64,000 nt of DNA from Aestuariibacter salexigens DSM 15300 (GTDB lineage: Bacteria; Pseudomonadota; Gammaproteobacteria; Enterobacterales; Alteromonadaceae), in assembly GCF_000429145.1 (NCBI RefSeq), contig NZ_AUBH01000010.1, forward strand, positions 1-64,000, read 5' to 3'. Below the pieces are notes generated by a model. It saw only the letters and a program-made list of their open reading frames with translations. It did no database searches and was not told the DNA's origin. Below, in pieces: positions 37,722-47,949 of the stretch (its first letter is position 1; each line of letters begins with the position of its first letter). A program made the translations under genes and the position numbers.

Positions 37722-38186
37722 TCACACATTTTCGAAAAGTGCTTCAACGCGTTTACGTAGTGCCTCTATCTCATTAATGTCGGCTGGTGCAATAAAGATA
37801 GTATCGTCACCGGCAATCGTACCCAATACACCGTCCTGTTTTCCCAGTGAATCGAGTAAGCGGGCGATAAGCTGTGCAGCGCCGGGGCTAGTACGAATGA
37901 TCACCATCACATTATTATGCACGGTATCCAGTACCAGCTGCTTTAATGGACTTTTCGCCGTTGGCATGCCTAATTCTGGCGGCAGGCAGTACACCATGTC
38001 ACCCCGTGCGTTGCGGGTTCTTACCGCGCCAAATTTGCTCAGCATACGGCTGACCTTGGACTGACTGATATTGTCATGTCCCTGCTCTTTCAGGGCATCA
38101 ACAATGTCGCCTTGAGAGCCATAACTTTCCGCGTTGAGAATGGTTTTGAATGCCTTGATCAGTTCTTCTTGTTTTTGGTTGGCCAT
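37722..38186 (-). CDS. argR: Arginine repressor
   Basis: A 154-residue hexameric regulator of arginine metabolism. The N-terminal winged helix contains [14 protein letters not shown] and [11 protein letters not shown] (recognition helix); the C-terminal domain with [15 protein letters not shown] and [11 protein letters not shown] binds arginine and forms the hexamer. It is divergent from mdh, the standard arrangement in gammaproteobacteria. I do not see a clear ARG box in the 165-bp gap. Confidence 0.96.
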   Translation of the reverse strand: MANQKQEELIKAFKTILNAESYGSQGDIVDALKEQGHDNISQSKVSRMLSKFGAVRTRNARGDMVYCLPPELGMPTAKSPLKQLVLDTVHNNVMVIIRTSPGAAQLIARLLDSLGKQDGVLGTIAGDDTIFIAPADINEIEALRKRVEALFENV

Positions 38187-38351
38187 ACCGCCTCCACAGC
38201 TGTCAGACCGACAATTCTGCCGTATTGTCCGTTCACAGGCAATTTATCTACTATTTAGATCACTTACAGACCATGGTGTGATTGAGTTTTTACCACTTTT
38301 ACAGTACTGTTTCGGCCCCAATCTGTTCTTGAATCCAAACAGGAGATAACT

Positions 38352-39287
38352 ATGAAAGTTGCCGTCTTAGGTGCTGCCGGTGGTATTGGTCAGGCCCTGT
38401 CTTTGTTACTGAAAACCCAGTTACCAGCAGGTTCCGAGTTGGCCCTGTATGATGTTGCCCCTGTGGTACCTGGTGTAGCTGTGGATCTGAGCCATATCCC
38501 TACCGACGTAAAAGTTGAAGGGTTTGGTAAAGATGACCTGGCTGCAGCGTTGCAAGGCTGCAATATTGTCCTGATCCCGGCGGGTGTGCCGCGCAAGCCT
38601 GGAATGGACCGCTCTGACCTGTTCAATGTGAATGCGGGCATTGTAAAGAACCTGGTCGAGGCGATCGCTGATAACTGTCCAGACGCATGCGTCGGTATTA
38701 TTACCAACCCGGTCAATACGACTGTCGCAATCGCAGCGGAAACGCTGAAAGCGAAGGGCGTGTACAACAAGAACAAACTGTTCGGTGTGACCACGCTGGA
38801 TGTGATCCGTGCAGAAACCTTCGTTGCTGAACTGAAAGGTTTGAGCACCGAAAATGTGCACGTACCGGTGATAGGTGGTCACTCAGGTACCACTATCCTG
38901 CCGCTACTGTCTCAGGTAGAGGGCGTGAGCTTCACTGACGAAGAAGTCGCAGCGCTAACCAAGCGTATCCAAAACGCTGGCACCGAAGTGGTTGAAGCGA
39001 AAGCGGGTGGCGGATCAGCGACCCTGTCAATGGGCCAGGCGGCAGCGCGTTTCTGTTTGTCTCTGGTTGCCGCAATGAAAGGTGACAACGTGGTTGAGTA
39101 CACTTACGTTGAAGTCAACAGCGACGACGCAACGTTCTTCGCCCACCCTGTCCGTCTGGGTAAAGATGGCGTGGAAGAAATTCTGCCTTACGGCAAGCTG
39201 AGCAGCTTTGAACAGGAAGCTAAAGAATCGATGCTGGAAGGTCTGCGTGGTGACATTCAGATGGGCGTAGATTTCGCTAACGGCTAA
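38352..39287 (+). CDS. mdh: Malate dehydrogenase
   Basis: A 311-residue NAD-dependent malate dehydrogenase of the citric acid cycle. The Rossmann motif [12 protein letters not shown] opens the protein; [17 protein letters not shown] carries substrate Arg residues; NPVNTTV and [12 protein letters not shown] (catalytic His) follow. AGGAGA precedes the ATG. The end is marked by a terminator shared with the convergent small gene. Its upstream gap contains GACCATGGTG (38269-38278), one base off the acs-linked palindrome, which may be chance. Confidence 0.97.
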   Translation: MKVAVLGAAGGIGQALSLLLKTQLPAGSELALYDVAPVVPGVAVDLSHIPTDVKVEGFGKDDLAAALQGCNIVLIPAGVPRKPGMDRSDLFNVNAGIVKNLVEAIADNCPDACVGIITNPVNTTVAIAAETLKAKGVYNKNKLFGVTTLDVIRAETFVAELKGLSTENVHVPVIGGHSGTTILPLLSQVEGVSFTDEEVAALTKRIQNAGTEVVEAKAGGGSATLSMGQAAARFCLSLVAAMKGDNVVEYTYVEVNSDDATFFAHPVRLGKDGVEEILPYGKLSSFEQEAKESMLEGLRGDIQMGVDFANG

Positions 39288-39305
39288 TTCGCCAAATATG
39301 TGTGA

Positions 39306-39332
39306 AAAACCCGTCCTTGAGACGGGTTTTTT
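39306..39332. terminator. Terminator of mdh
   Basis: AAAACCCGTC (39306-39315), loop CTTGA, GACGGGTTTT (39321-39330), then TT. Confidence 0.92.
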
Positions 39333-39738
39333 ATGCTGAATGAATATGCTCGGTGAGCCAGCTTTTTGCCTCGTCTTCGGTTTCAAAAAACGCGAAGTTC
39401 TCCTCTGCTTCAGTGTAGATCGCCGACAGATGCTGACGACAAAACACCGGCTTTGCACAGTCCTTCAATACGATAGCGGTGCACTGCCGTCCCTTGTGTT
39501 TTTCGCGCCGGATCAGCTTAACCAGGCTTTCTGCCGCTTCTGGGATGTAAACAGCGTCACCGCGCATCACGGTCATCACGCCCCACGGTTTGCCATACAG
39601 CGCTTCTAACGTGCTGCGTGCATCGCGAGTGGTTTTTTCCAGCTGTTCGCTGTTCCATGGCCCTTCGCCTTCTACGACCAGAATATTGTCGTCGACGTAT
39701 GCATGCAGTTTTCCATGTTCGCTAAATGACCAGGCCAC
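39331..39738 (-). CDS. Hypothetical protein, 135 residues
   Basis: A soluble 135-residue protein I cannot name. It has predicted alternating strands and helices: VDDNILVVEGEGPWNSEQLE, an AVYIPEAAESLVKLIRR segment, then FFETEDEAKSWLTEHI at the C-terminus. The last part (FETEDEAKSWL) resembles SpoIIAA/STAS-like proteins of marine bacteria, but no phosphorylation motif is clear. It lies between mdh and ppc and ends on the mdh terminator. Confidence 0.72.
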   Translation of the reverse strand: MAWSFSEHGKLHAYVDDNILVVEGEGPWNSEQLEKTTRDARSTLEALYGKPWGVMTVMRGDAVYIPEAAESLVKLIRREKHKGRQCTAIVLKDCAKPVFCRQHLSAIYTEAEENFAFFETEDEAKSWLTEHIHSA

Positions 39739-39824
39739 CGCGTTACTCTCGTATTAACTTTTGCGTACATTATTACTTATTCACGCGGTAACGTGTGCAT
39801 TCATTGCATTGATGGTGACCGTTT

Positions 39825-42443
39825 TTAGCCTGTATTACGCATACCAATAGCAATACCTGCGATGGTGACCATCATTGCCCGCTCCAACGTCGCGTGGGCC
39901 TGATCTTCCTGCTGACGGATCCGTTTCAACAGCTCAATTTGCAAGTAATGCAGCGGTTGAAGGTAGCCGGCACGAATATTCATGGACTCCTTACCACTGG
40001 GATCATCCTGCATAATTTCAGTCTGGCCGGTCAATGTGAGTAACACGTCAATCGACTCACTGAGTTCCGTACGCAGGGCTTCGCCAAAGTGCTGGAGGTC
40101 TGCCGGGACCAGCTCTTTGTCATATTCGGCGCTGATCCTTGGGGCCGCTTTCTGGAATACCATGTCCAGCATGGATAGACGAGAACGGAAGAATGGCCAG
40201 TTATCCAGCATATCGGTGATGACTTTATCGTCCTGCTCTGCGCTGACGGTTTTCACTGCTCTCATCACTCCCAGCCACGACGGTAAAACCAACCGGGTTT
40301 GTGCCCAGGCAAAAATCCATGGGATGGCGCGCAGGCTCTCAATGCCGCCAGTGGGTTTGCGTTTCGCCGGTCGAGAGCCCAGCGGTAATTTGCCAAGCTC
40401 CTGTTCAGGGGTGGCAACCCGGAAATAGGGCACGAAATCTTTGTTGTGACGCACAATCGCACGGTAGTTATCACGCCCGTGAGCAGCCATGTCAGTAATC
40501 ACATCGCGCCAGCTTTGCTTAGGTGCTGGTGGCGGAAACAGCATGGCTTCGAGAATCGCACTGGCATAAATGCCCAGCGAACGACGGGCTAATTTCGGCA
40601 TGCCAAACTTATATCGAATAGTCTCGCCCTGCTCGGTGACTCTGAAGCCGCCATCAAGGGAACCTGGAGGTTGAGAATGTATGGCCTGGTGCGCGGGTAA
40701 ACCGCCCCGGCCTATGGTGCCGCCGCGTCCGTGGAACAAGGTCAGAGTGATGTTGAACTCCTCTGCGAGTTCGACCAGTGCCTCCTGCGCTTCATATTGC
40801 GCCCAGCCAGCTGCCAGCGCACCCGCATCTTTAGCAGAGTCTGAGTAGCCAATCATGACAAACTGACGTCCCTGGATGTAGCCACGATACCAGTCAACGT
40901 TGAGTAGCTTGCGCATTACCGTTGGCGAGTGATTCAGATCGTCCAGCGTTTCAAACAGTGGCGCGACGGGCATTGGCCAACTGACATCCATTTCTTTCAA
41001 TAACAGCTGCACAGCCAGCACGTCAGACGGCTCGCTGGCCATCGAAATAATATAGATGCCAAACCCTTCCTGACTGTGTCGGGCAATGGTTTTGCAGGTG
41101 TCTAGCACTTCTTTTACATCAGCAGACGGTGCCCAGTTATGTGGAAACAGAGGACGCTTTGACGCCAGTTCACGCAGCAAAAACGCCTGCTTGTCTTCTT
41201 CACTCCACTGACAGTAGTCACCGAGGCCAAAGTGTCGGGTCAGTTCACCGAATACATCCGCATGACGGCCCGAATCCTGACGAATATCCAGTTTTAGTAA
41301 GGTAGGACCAAAACAGTGTACCCGGCGGATAGTGTCCAGCAATGCGCCGTTGGCAGTGACTGACATGCCGCAGTCACACAGGGACTGATAGCATGCCATT
41401 AACGGCTCAAGTAATTCCTGTTTGCTGGTTATCCATTTTGACTGGTCGACTGGCTGACCCGCCAGCATCTCAGTAATTCCGTCTCGGGTCGCTAATATAC
41501 GTTGTAGTAAAGGACGCAACAGCGCGCGATAGGGTTCGCGGGCATCACCGACCTGTTCTCTGAGACTGTTATTACAATCTGACATTGACAGTTCAATCTG
41601 TAACTTATCGATATCGACCGCGAACAGCTTGGCGGCGCGGCGTCTGGCCAGATAGAGGACTCGTTCTGTGACCTCAGCGGTCACAAACGGATTGCCATCA
41701 CGGTCGCCACCCATCCATGAACTAAACTGCACTGGCGAGGCGTCAAGGGGCAGGCTTATGCCGTGTTTACTGTTGAGACGCTGGTCCAACTCTCTCAAGA
41801 AGTCGGGGACCGCATCCCACAAAGAGTTTTCGATAACAGAGAAGCCCCAGGTTGCCTCATCAACTGGCGTGGGGCGTATTGAACGGATCTCTTCGGTATG
41901 CCAGGCCTGACTGATCAAGTCAGCGATACGTGACTCCAGGCGTTGTCGGTCGTTGGGCTGTAAGTTTGCCTGGTGGACTTCTCTTAAGCAGCGCGCCAGC
42001 TCACCATGTTTGTGGATCAGAGTGCGACGCGTCACCTCCGTCGGGTGGGCGGTGAGCACCAGATCGATATTCAACTTATTAATGGCCTGTTTGATTTCTT
42101 CAACAGAGGTCTGCGCCCGGTCAAAGTGGTCAAGCACATCAGCCAGCGACTGATCGATTTCAGTGCTGCTGTTATATTCCTGCTCGGCGATATTGGCCAG
42201 ATTAAGAAACTGCGCAAAGGCCCTGCCAACGGTGAGCAGATCCTGATCTGACATGTCAGCAAACAGAGCCTTAAGATGCGCGGCGCTGTTATCATCGCCT
42301 TGGTGTGACGCGCGTCCGTTCAAGCGGATATCTTCGATCTTTTGCAGCCATTCCTCACCTAACTGGGCCTTAATCGTCTCTCCTAGCACCGTACCCAAGT
42401 AGCGAACCGTTTCTTTGAATTCAGCATCCAGGTTGTCTGCCAT
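39825..42443 (-). CDS. ppc: Phosphoenolpyruvate carboxylase
   Basis: An 872-residue enzyme adding bicarbonate to phosphoenolpyruvate to make oxaloacetate, topping up the citric acid cycle. Signatures are LTAHPTEVTRRTL (catalytic His), WMGGDRDGNPFVT, MIGYSDSAKDAGALAAGW, FHGRGGTIGRGG (mobile loop), and the C-terminal MRNTG. Length matches the E. coli enzyme (883). It is a single gene between a hypothetical gene and fklB. Confidence 0.97.
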   Translation of the reverse strand: MADNLDAEFKETVRYLGTVLGETIKAQLGEEWLQKIEDIRLNGRASHQGDDNSAAHLKALFADMSDQDLLTVGRAFAQFLNLANIAEQEYNSSTEIDQSLADVLDHFDRAQTSVEEIKQAINKLNIDLVLTAHPTEVTRRTLIHKHGELARCLREVHQANLQPNDRQRLESRIADLISQAWHTEEIRSIRPTPVDEATWGFSVIENSLWDAVPDFLRELDQRLNSKHGISLPLDASPVQFSSWMGGDRDGNPFVTAEVTERVLYLARRRAAKLFAVDIDKLQIELSMSDCNNSLREQVGDAREPYRALLRPLLQRILATRDGITEMLAGQPVDQSKWITSKQELLEPLMACYQSLCDCGMSVTANGALLDTIRRVHCFGPTLLKLDIRQDSGRHADVFGELTRHFGLGDYCQWSEEDKQAFLLRELASKRPLFPHNWAPSADVKEVLDTCKTIARHSQEGFGIYIISMASEPSDVLAVQLLLKEMDVSWPMPVAPLFETLDDLNHSPTVMRKLLNVDWYRGYIQGRQFVMIGYSDSAKDAGALAAGWAQYEAQEALVELAEEFNITLTLFHGRGGTIGRGGLPAHQAIHSQPPGSLDGGFRVTEQGETIRYKFGMPKLARRSLGIYASAILEAMLFPPPAPKQSWRDVITDMAAHGRDNYRAIVRHNKDFVPYFRVATPEQELGKLPLGSRPAKRKPTGGIESLRAIPWIFAWAQTRLVLPSWLGVMRAVKTVSAEQDDKVITDMLDNWPFFRSRLSMLDMVFQKAAPRISAEYDKELVPADLQHFGEALRTELSESIDVLLTLTGQTEIMQDDPSGKESMNIRAGYLQPLHYLQIELLKRIRQQEDQAHATLERAMMVTIAGIAIGMRNTG

Positions 42444-42585
42444 TGCATGTTCCTCGTTTAGAGATGTGATGTCCTGAAATTTATCCTACAGGCTACTGGA
42501 TCAGGGCGCGCTTTGTCTAAATCAGTTTGCTATAAATCATTCAATGGGTTTCCTAAAGAGTTAAAACGGAGTGATGCGGCTGTGC

Positions 42586-42591
42586 TATACT
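42586..42591 (+). promoter_or_regulatory. -10 box of fklB
   Basis: TATACT, 35 bp before the GTG start; no convincing -35 is seen. Confidence 0.35.
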
Positions 42592-42625
42592 CGCCGGCCA
42601 CCATAACGACAGAAATGAGAGTGAA

Positions 42626-43243
42626 GTGACTAAAAAGTTTTCCACAATCGAGCAACAGGCCAGCTACGGCATCGGCATGCAAATGGGCCAGCAACTGGCC
42701 TCAAACCCTTTTGATGGGCTTGATATTGACGCGGTATTGGACGGTATTACCGATGCCTTCACCGGGCAGGCGCCGCAGGTGACCAATGACGAACTGCGCA
42801 CGGCGTTTAATGAAATTCACCAGCGCATGCAGGCTGCTAAAGCAGAGCAGCATAAAGAAACAATCGAGCAGGGCATGGCATTTTTACAGGACAATGCCAA
42901 ACGTGATGAAGTGACTGTTACGGAATCAGGCCTGCAATATGAAGTATTACAAGCTGGTGATGGTGAAAAACCAGGTGCGACGTCAACAGTACGTACTCAC
43001 TATCATGGTACCCTGATTGATGGACAGGTGTTCGATAGTTCCTATCAGCGAGGAGAGCCTGCTGAATTTCCGGTTAACGGCGTGATCAAGGGCTGGACTG
43101 AAGCGCTGCAAATGATGCCTGTTGGCTCAAAGTGGCGTCTCTATGTGCCTCACCAACTTGCGTATGGCGAGCAGGGCGCGGGCGCGGCCATTGGTCCTTA
43201 CAGCACGCTGGTGTTTGATGTTGAGTTGCTTGACATATTGTAA
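42626..43243 (+). CDS. fklB: FKBP-type peptidyl-prolyl cis-trans isomerase
   Basis: A 205-residue FklB/Mip-like isomerase that speeds proline isomerisation during folding. The N-terminal helical dimerisation region (SYGIGMQMGQQL) leads into an FKBP domain (~115-205) with HYHGTLIDGQVFDSS, PAEFPVNGVIKGW and YGEQGAGAAIGPYSTLVF. It lacks a signal peptide, so it is cytoplasmic. Start is GTG 42626, preceded by GAGA. It is followed by a terminator. Sequence is very close to E. coli FklB. Confidence 0.93.
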   Translation: MTKKFSTIEQQASYGIGMQMGQQLASNPFDGLDIDAVLDGITDAFTGQAPQVTNDELRTAFNEIHQRMQAAKAEQHKETIEQGMAFLQDNAKRDEVTVTESGLQYEVLQAGDGEKPGATSTVRTHYHGTLIDGQVFDSSYQRGEPAEFPVNGVIKGWTEALQMMPVGSKWRLYVPHQLAYGEQGAGAAIGPYSTLVFDVELLDIL

Positions 43244-43260
43244 ACAAAGCGAGTTTAGAA

Positions 43261-43284
43261 AGCCCCGCGAAGTCGGGGCTTTTT
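43261..43284 (+). terminator. Terminator of fklB
   Basis: AGCCCCG (43261-43267), loop CGAAGT, CGGGGCT (43274-43280), then TTTT. Confidence 0.9.
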
Positions 43285-43378
43285 ATTACCTGTGGGCCGG
43301 AATCGGTTTTCAATTGTAACGTTTTTGTGAATAATTCAGCCCACAACAAGAAAACCAAGTCCTGGTCGGTGTCTTACT

Positions 43379-43885
43379 ATGCCCATCGCGTCCATTATTC
43401 ATTCGATCAATGACGGTCTGTCGAAGCTCGTCAGTATGTTCACACTGTTGATGGTGTTGATCATGTTTACCATAGTGGTGCTCCGCTATGGCTTTAATCT
43501 AGGCTGGATCGCCATGCAGGAATCTGTCATGTATTTGCATGCCATGGTGTTTTTACTAGGTGCGGCGCATACATTAAAAGTGGATGAGCATGTGCGAGTG
43601 GATATCTTTTATCGCCGTTTCAGTGCCAAACGCAAGGCGCTGGTGAATATCGCAGGCACCGTACTATTTTTACTGCCACTGAATGCCGTGATTATCTTTC
43701 TTAGCTGGGATTATGTGGCAACATCATGGTCGCTTCTGGAGTCTTCGCAGGAAGCAGGAGGTTTGCCTTTAGTCTTCATCCTGAAAAGTCTGATCCCATT
43801 ATTTGCAATAAGCATGTTTTTGCAGGGTGTTGCTGAAATCATTACTCAAGCTATCCAGTATCGTAGCAACGGGGAGCAGGGCTGA
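43379..43885 (+). CDS. TRAP transporter small membrane subunit (DctQ type)
   Basis: A 168-residue inner-membrane protein with four membrane helices, the small subunit of a tripartite ATP-independent periplasmic transporter. Typical features are the WIAMQESVMYLHAMVFLLGAA helix with its conserved E, and VDEHVRVDIFY. It overlaps the large subunit start by TGATG. No strong ribosome-binding site precedes the ATG. The substrate is unknown. Confidence 0.9.
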   Translation: MPIASIIHSINDGLSKLVSMFTLLMVLIMFTIVVLRYGFNLGWIAMQESVMYLHAMVFLLGAAHTLKVDEHVRVDIFYRRFSAKRKALVNIAGTVLFLLPLNAVIIFLSWDYVATSWSLLESSQEAGGLPLVFILKSLIPLFAISMFLQGVAEIITQAIQYRSNGEQG

Positions 43886-45252
43886 TGGAATACATCTCAC
43901 TGGTCATGTTCGCCGCCGTATGCATTGTGCTGCTGGCAGGCTACCCTGTTGCGCTGTCTCTGGCCGGCACCGCACTGCTATTTGCCGGAGCCGGTATTCT
44001 GAGTGGGCATTTTGAAGCTGCTTATTTATACGCTTTACCCAGTCGCCTGTATGGCATCATCACCAATCAGACGTTGATTGCCGTGCCGCTATTTGTATTT
44101 ATGGGAGTGATGCTGGAGAAGTCGCGAGTAGCAGAAGACCTGCTCACTGCCATGGCGCAGGTGTTCGGTCGTTTTCGCGCCGGACTGGCCATATCGGTTA
44201 TCGTTGTGGGTATGCTGCTTGCAGCAAGTACGGGCATCGTTGGCGCGACGGTCGTCACTATGGGCTTATTATCTTTACCCACTATGCTAAAACGTGGCTA
44301 TGCGCCCTCTTTAGCAACGGGTTCAATATGTGCGACCGGTACCCTGGGACAGATTATTCCGCCTTCTATCGCATTGGTTTTGCTGGGCGATGTGCTGTCG
44401 AGTGCGTACCAAAAAGCACAGCTGAGTATGGGGATTTTTTCACCTGAGTCCGTGTCTGTAGGCGATCTTTTTGTCGGCGCCATTGTGCCGGGTATGCTAC
44501 TGGTTGCCCTTTATCTGATGTATGTCCTTGTTCTTTCGAAAGTGAAACCATCGCTATTTCCTGAGCGCGCAGATACTGCCGATAACATCGCATTATCAGC
44601 ATTGTTGACCGCACTGGCTCCGCCATTGTTATTAATTATTGTGGTGTTAGGCTCAATTCTGGCAGGTTTCGCGACTCCGACGGAGGCAGCCGGAGTGGGC
44701 GCGATGGGCGCTATTCTGATTGCGTTAAGTCGAAAGCAGCTGGATTGGTCACGCCTTTCGGATGTAATGGGCAATACCATGAAGGTCACATCCATGGTGT
44801 TCCTCATCCTTATTGGTGCTTCGGTATTTTCGCTGGTATTTCGAGGCTATGGCGGCGAGGAGTTGATCGCAGAGCTGTTTGCGAATTTACCGGGTGGCGT
44901 ATTTGGTGCCATGCTGGTTGTCATGGTGGTCATTTTCCTGCTCGGTTTCATCCTCGACTTTATCGAAATCACCTTCGTGGTGGTGCCGCTGGTTGCCCCA
45001 GTACTGCTGGCGATGGGCGTCGATCCAATTTGGTTAGGCATTATGATTGCCGTCAACCTGCAAACCTCATTTTTAACCCCACCATTCGGCTTTGCCCTGT
45101 TTTATTTGCGCGGTGTTGCACCATCATCGGTGCATACCTCACATATCTATAAAGGTGTTATACCGTTTATCGTCATCCAGGCCATGTTATTGATTGCGTT
45201 AGCAATATGGCCTAACTTGGTGACATGGCTTCCTACAACGCTATATGGTTGA
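43885..45252 (+). CDS. TRAP transporter large membrane subunit (DctM type)
   Basis: A 455-residue membrane protein with 12 or 13 helices, the Na+-coupled channel of the TRAP transporter. Signatures include GTLGQIIPPSIALVLLGDV, NQTLIAVPLFVFMG and LGFILDFIEITFVVVPL. It starts inside the dctQ-type gene stop. The stop overlaps in-frame starts of the binding-protein gene. Together the three genes form one operon. Confidence 0.93.
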   Translation: MEYISLVMFAAVCIVLLAGYPVALSLAGTALLFAGAGILSGHFEAAYLYALPSRLYGIITNQTLIAVPLFVFMGVMLEKSRVAEDLLTAMAQVFGRFRAGLAISVIVVGMLLAASTGIVGATVVTMGLLSLPTMLKRGYAPSLATGSICATGTLGQIIPPSIALVLLGDVLSSAYQKAQLSMGIFSPESVSVGDLFVGAIVPGMLLVALYLMYVLVLSKVKPSLFPERADTADNIALSALLTALAPPLLLIIVVLGSILAGFATPTEAAGVGAMGAILIALSRKQLDWSRLSDVMGNTMKVTSMVFLILIGASVFSLVFRGYGGEELIAELFANLPGGVFGAMLVVMVVIFLLGFILDFIEITFVVVPLVAPVLLAMGVDPIWLGIMIAVNLQTSFLTPPFGFALFYLRGVAPSSVHTSHIYKGVIPFIVIQAMLLIALAIWPNLVTWLPTTLYG

Positions 45253-45262
45253 GAGTTTTATT

Positions 45263-46369
45263 ATGATGACTTCGTTTTCTCGTATTGTGACGCGCATTGC
45301 GCTCGCTGTGATGATTCTGCTGGTGTCTGCCTGCGGCGGTCAGCCACAAAGCACGTCTGATGACACTGCGCCAGTCGCTCAACAAACCTATAAATGGAAA
45401 CTGGTCACCTCGTGGCCGAAAAATTTCCCCGGACTAGGTCGTGGACCTGAAGTCTTCGCTGAAATGGTTCAGCGCATGTCCAATGGCCGTTTGCAGGTTA
45501 AAGTGTATGGCGCTGGCGAGTTGGTACCCGGATTTGAAGTATTCGATGCCGTGTCACAAGGCACGGTACAAATGGGCCACGCTGGCTCTTACTACTGGAA
45601 AGGCAAAATGCCAGCAGCGCCAATCTTTTCCGCCATTCCATTTGGCATGAACTCGACGGAAATGAATGCCTGGTTACATTATGGAGATGGCCTGAAATTA
45701 TGGCGTGAGCTGTATCAACCTTTTGGCGTTATCCCTTTTGCCGGTGGCAATACCGGTGTGCAAATGGCCGGATGGTTTAAAAAGCGTATTGATACTGTTG
45801 ATGATTTACAGGGCCTGAAAATGCGCATACCTGGCCTCGGTGGCGAAGTACTGGAAAAAGTAGGTGGACTTCCAGTGGCGCTGACTGGCGGAGAAATCTT
45901 CACCGCCCTGCAAACCGGTGCGATTGACGCCACAGAGTGGGTTGGACCATACAATGATGTGGCGTTTGGGTTGGATAAAGCCGCGCAATATTACTATTAT
46001 TCCGGCTGGCACGAGCCTGCCACTCAGCTTGAGTTCATCGTCAATGAAGAGGCTTATAACAGCTTGCCGGATGACTTAAAGGCGATTGTTGAAGTGGCAA
46101 CACGGGCAGTGAATCAGGATATGCATAACGAGTACACCGCACGCAATTTTACGGCGATGCAAAAGCTTATCGACAACCCGCAGATAGAGGTGCTGCCTTT
46201 GCCTGATGATGTGATGGCAGCGCTCAGAGTGGCAACGGAAGAGGTGCTGGCGGAAGAGTCTGCAGCCGACCCCATGTTTGCCAAGATCTACAAGTCATAC
46301 ATGAAGTTTTACACCGGCGTAAAAGAATACCATCGACTTTCCGAACAGGAATATTTCAAAAATCGCTAG
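45263..46369 (+). CDS. TRAP transporter solute-binding lipoprotein (DctP type)
   Basis: A protein of about 368 residues with a lipoprotein signal (LLVSAC; Cys ~25 from the chosen start). The DctP fold shows WPKNFPGLGRGPEVFAEMV, GGEIFTALQTGAIDATEWVG and ARNFTAMQKL. It belongs to the branch near 2-oxoacid or mannitol/chloroaromatic binding proteins rather than C4-dicarboxylate DctP, so the ligand may be a keto acid or carboxylate; this is inference. I start at ATG 45263; in-frame ATGs at 45245 and 45266 are alternatives. Confidence 0.9.
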   Translation: MMTSFSRIVTRIALAVMILLVSACGGQPQSTSDDTAPVAQQTYKWKLVTSWPKNFPGLGRGPEVFAEMVQRMSNGRLQVKVYGAGELVPGFEVFDAVSQGTVQMGHAGSYYWKGKMPAAPIFSAIPFGMNSTEMNAWLHYGDGLKLWRELYQPFGVIPFAGGNTGVQMAGWFKKRIDTVDDLQGLKMRIPGLGGEVLEKVGGLPVALTGGEIFTALQTGAIDATEWVGPYNDVAFGLDKAAQYYYYSGWHEPATQLEFIVNEEAYNSLPDDLKAIVEVATRAVNQDMHNEYTARNFTAMQKLIDNPQIEVLPLPDDVMAALRVATEEVLAEESAADPMFAKIYKSYMKFYTGVKEYHRLSEQEYFKNR

Positions 46370-46472
46370 GGATGTTGTCTACATCATCCGACCTTCAGGC
46401 AGCTGCTCAGAGTTGTTATCTGGCAGCTGCTCACTACAATAAGGGCAATTTATCTAAACAATTGAGAGTCCT

Positions 46473-47651
46473 ATGGTTATCAAGCCGAAAGTACGAGGCT
46501 TTATCTGCACCAATGCCCATCCAATGGGGTGTGCTGCGTCAGTATCAGAACAAATTCAGTACGTAAAACAGCAAGGTGGCTACGACAGCGGCCCGAAAAA
46601 TGTGCTGGTACTCGGCTGCTCAACCGGCTATGGCCTGGCATCGCGAATTGTCAGTGCGTTTGGCTATGGTGCGAGCACGCTGGGCGTGTGTTTCGAAAAA
46701 GCACCGACAGAGCGTAAGACTGCGACGGCAGGCTGGTATAATACAGCGGCGTTCCATCAGCAAGCTCAGGAACAAGGTCTGTATGCCAGGACGTTGAATG
46801 GGGACGCTTTCTCGACCGAGATGAAACAGCAGGTGATTGACGTCATCAAGCAGGATCTCGGGCAGGTAGATTTGGTGATCTACAGTCTGGCAGCCCCGCG
46901 CCGCACCGATCCTGAAACCGGTGAAGTGTATAAATCTACCCTGAAACCAGTAGGCCAGGCATATAAAACGAAAACCTATGATACGGATAAAGATCTTGTC
47001 CATGAGGTAGAGCTTGAACCTGCCAACGATGAAGAGATCTTTAACACCGTCAAAGTCATGGGCGGCGAAGACTGGGAACTGTGGATGGACGCACTCGGTG
47101 AGGCTGGCGTACTTGCTGATGACTGCAAAACCACTGCCTACACGTATATTGGCAAAGAGCTGACCTGGCCTATTTACGGTCATGCCACCATCGGTAAAGC
47201 GAAAGAGGATTTGGATAGAGCCGCACAGGCTATCCGCACTAAACACAAGGACAAGCGCGCTGAAGCCTATGTCTCATCACTTAAAGCACTGGTCACTCAG
47301 GCAAGTTCGGCTATTCCGGTCATGCCGCTTTATATCTCGCTCATCTACAAAGTAATGAAGCAGGAGGGCACCCACGAAGGGTGTATTGAGCAAATCCACG
47401 GCTTGTTTACGTCGAGACTGTTCGCCGAGCAGCCAGAGTTGGATGAAGCCGGCAGATTGCGTATGGATGGTAAAGAGACCAACGACGCCACTCAGGCCAA
47501 GATTAAAGCGCTGTGGGACCAGGTAACACAAGAAAACTTCCACGAGCTTAGCGACTATGCCGGATACCACCATGAGTTCCTTAAGCTATTCGGGTTTGAT
47601 ATCGACGGTGTCGACTATGACGCTGACGTTGACCCACAGGTTGGTTGGTAA
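46473..47651 (+). CDS. fabV: Trans-2-enoyl-ACP/CoA reductase FabV
   Basis: A 392-residue NADH-dependent enoyl reductase that completes each fatty-acid elongation cycle. It opens with VIKPKVRGFICTNAHP, has the Rossmann motif VLGCSTGYGLASRI, and carries the FabV catalytic Tyr-X8-Lys (IYGHATIGKAK). FabV is an alternative to FabI and is insensitive to triclosan in known cases. It sits 100 bp after the TRAP operon with its own ribosome-binding site (GAGAG), so it may be separate. A possible terminator hairpin follows at 47660-47690. Confidence 0.96.
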   Translation: MVIKPKVRGFICTNAHPMGCAASVSEQIQYVKQQGGYDSGPKNVLVLGCSTGYGLASRIVSAFGYGASTLGVCFEKAPTERKTATAGWYNTAAFHQQAQEQGLYARTLNGDAFSTEMKQQVIDVIKQDLGQVDLVIYSLAAPRRTDPETGEVYKSTLKPVGQAYKTKTYDTDKDLVHEVELEPANDEEIFNTVKVMGGEDWELWMDALGEAGVLADDCKTTAYTYIGKELTWPIYGHATIGKAKEDLDRAAQAIRTKHKDKRAEAYVSSLKALVTQASSAIPVMPLYISLIYKVMKQEGTHEGCIEQIHGLFTSRLFAEQPELDEAGRLRMDGKETNDATQAKIKALWDQVTQENFHELSDYAGYHHEFLKLFGFDIDGVDYDADVDPQVGW

Positions 47652-47930
47652 ATAACCTGAGCTGGCGGCGCCGATGCCGTCAGCTGACCTATTCTCGGCC
47701 TGCACTGTAAAGTGCAGCTGTCACCCTGTCGTAAAAAATTTTGCAAATAATGAATAAAAAAAGGGGTTTAGCGTCCTTTGGCGTGGAACAGAGCTGGCGG
47801 TTAATGCTAAAATCCCGAAGTTAGGTGAGCGCGTTTTGTGCCGCCGGCAGGCATACTCGACATAATTCCGATAATAAAGACCGAGAAACACAGCATCACA
47901 AGCGGTCAATCAGTATGTTTTCGCGGGCAT
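47652..47930. other. Intergenic region between fabV and the nqr promoter
   Basis: The inverted repeat AGCTGGCGGC/GCCGTCAGCT at about 47661-47687 is a possible fabV terminator, though its T-tract is weak. A second CTGCACTGTAAAGTGCAG hairpin lies near 47702-47719. No gene is supported. Confidence 0.45.
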
Positions 47931-47934
47931 TAAT

Positions 47935-47940
47935 TATAAT
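47935..47940 (+). promoter_or_regulatory. -10 box of the nqr operon
   Basis: A perfect TATAAT; its transcript would begin about 47947, just before the leader stem at 47950. The -35 region is poor, so an activator may be needed. Confidence 0.45.
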
Positions 47941-47949
47941 TTGAGTGAT

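Noticed and set aside
38269-38278. GACCATGGTG upstream of mdh as a further CrbR-like site
   Set aside because: One base differs, it is single, and the flanking TCTCATT is absent; chance is likely.
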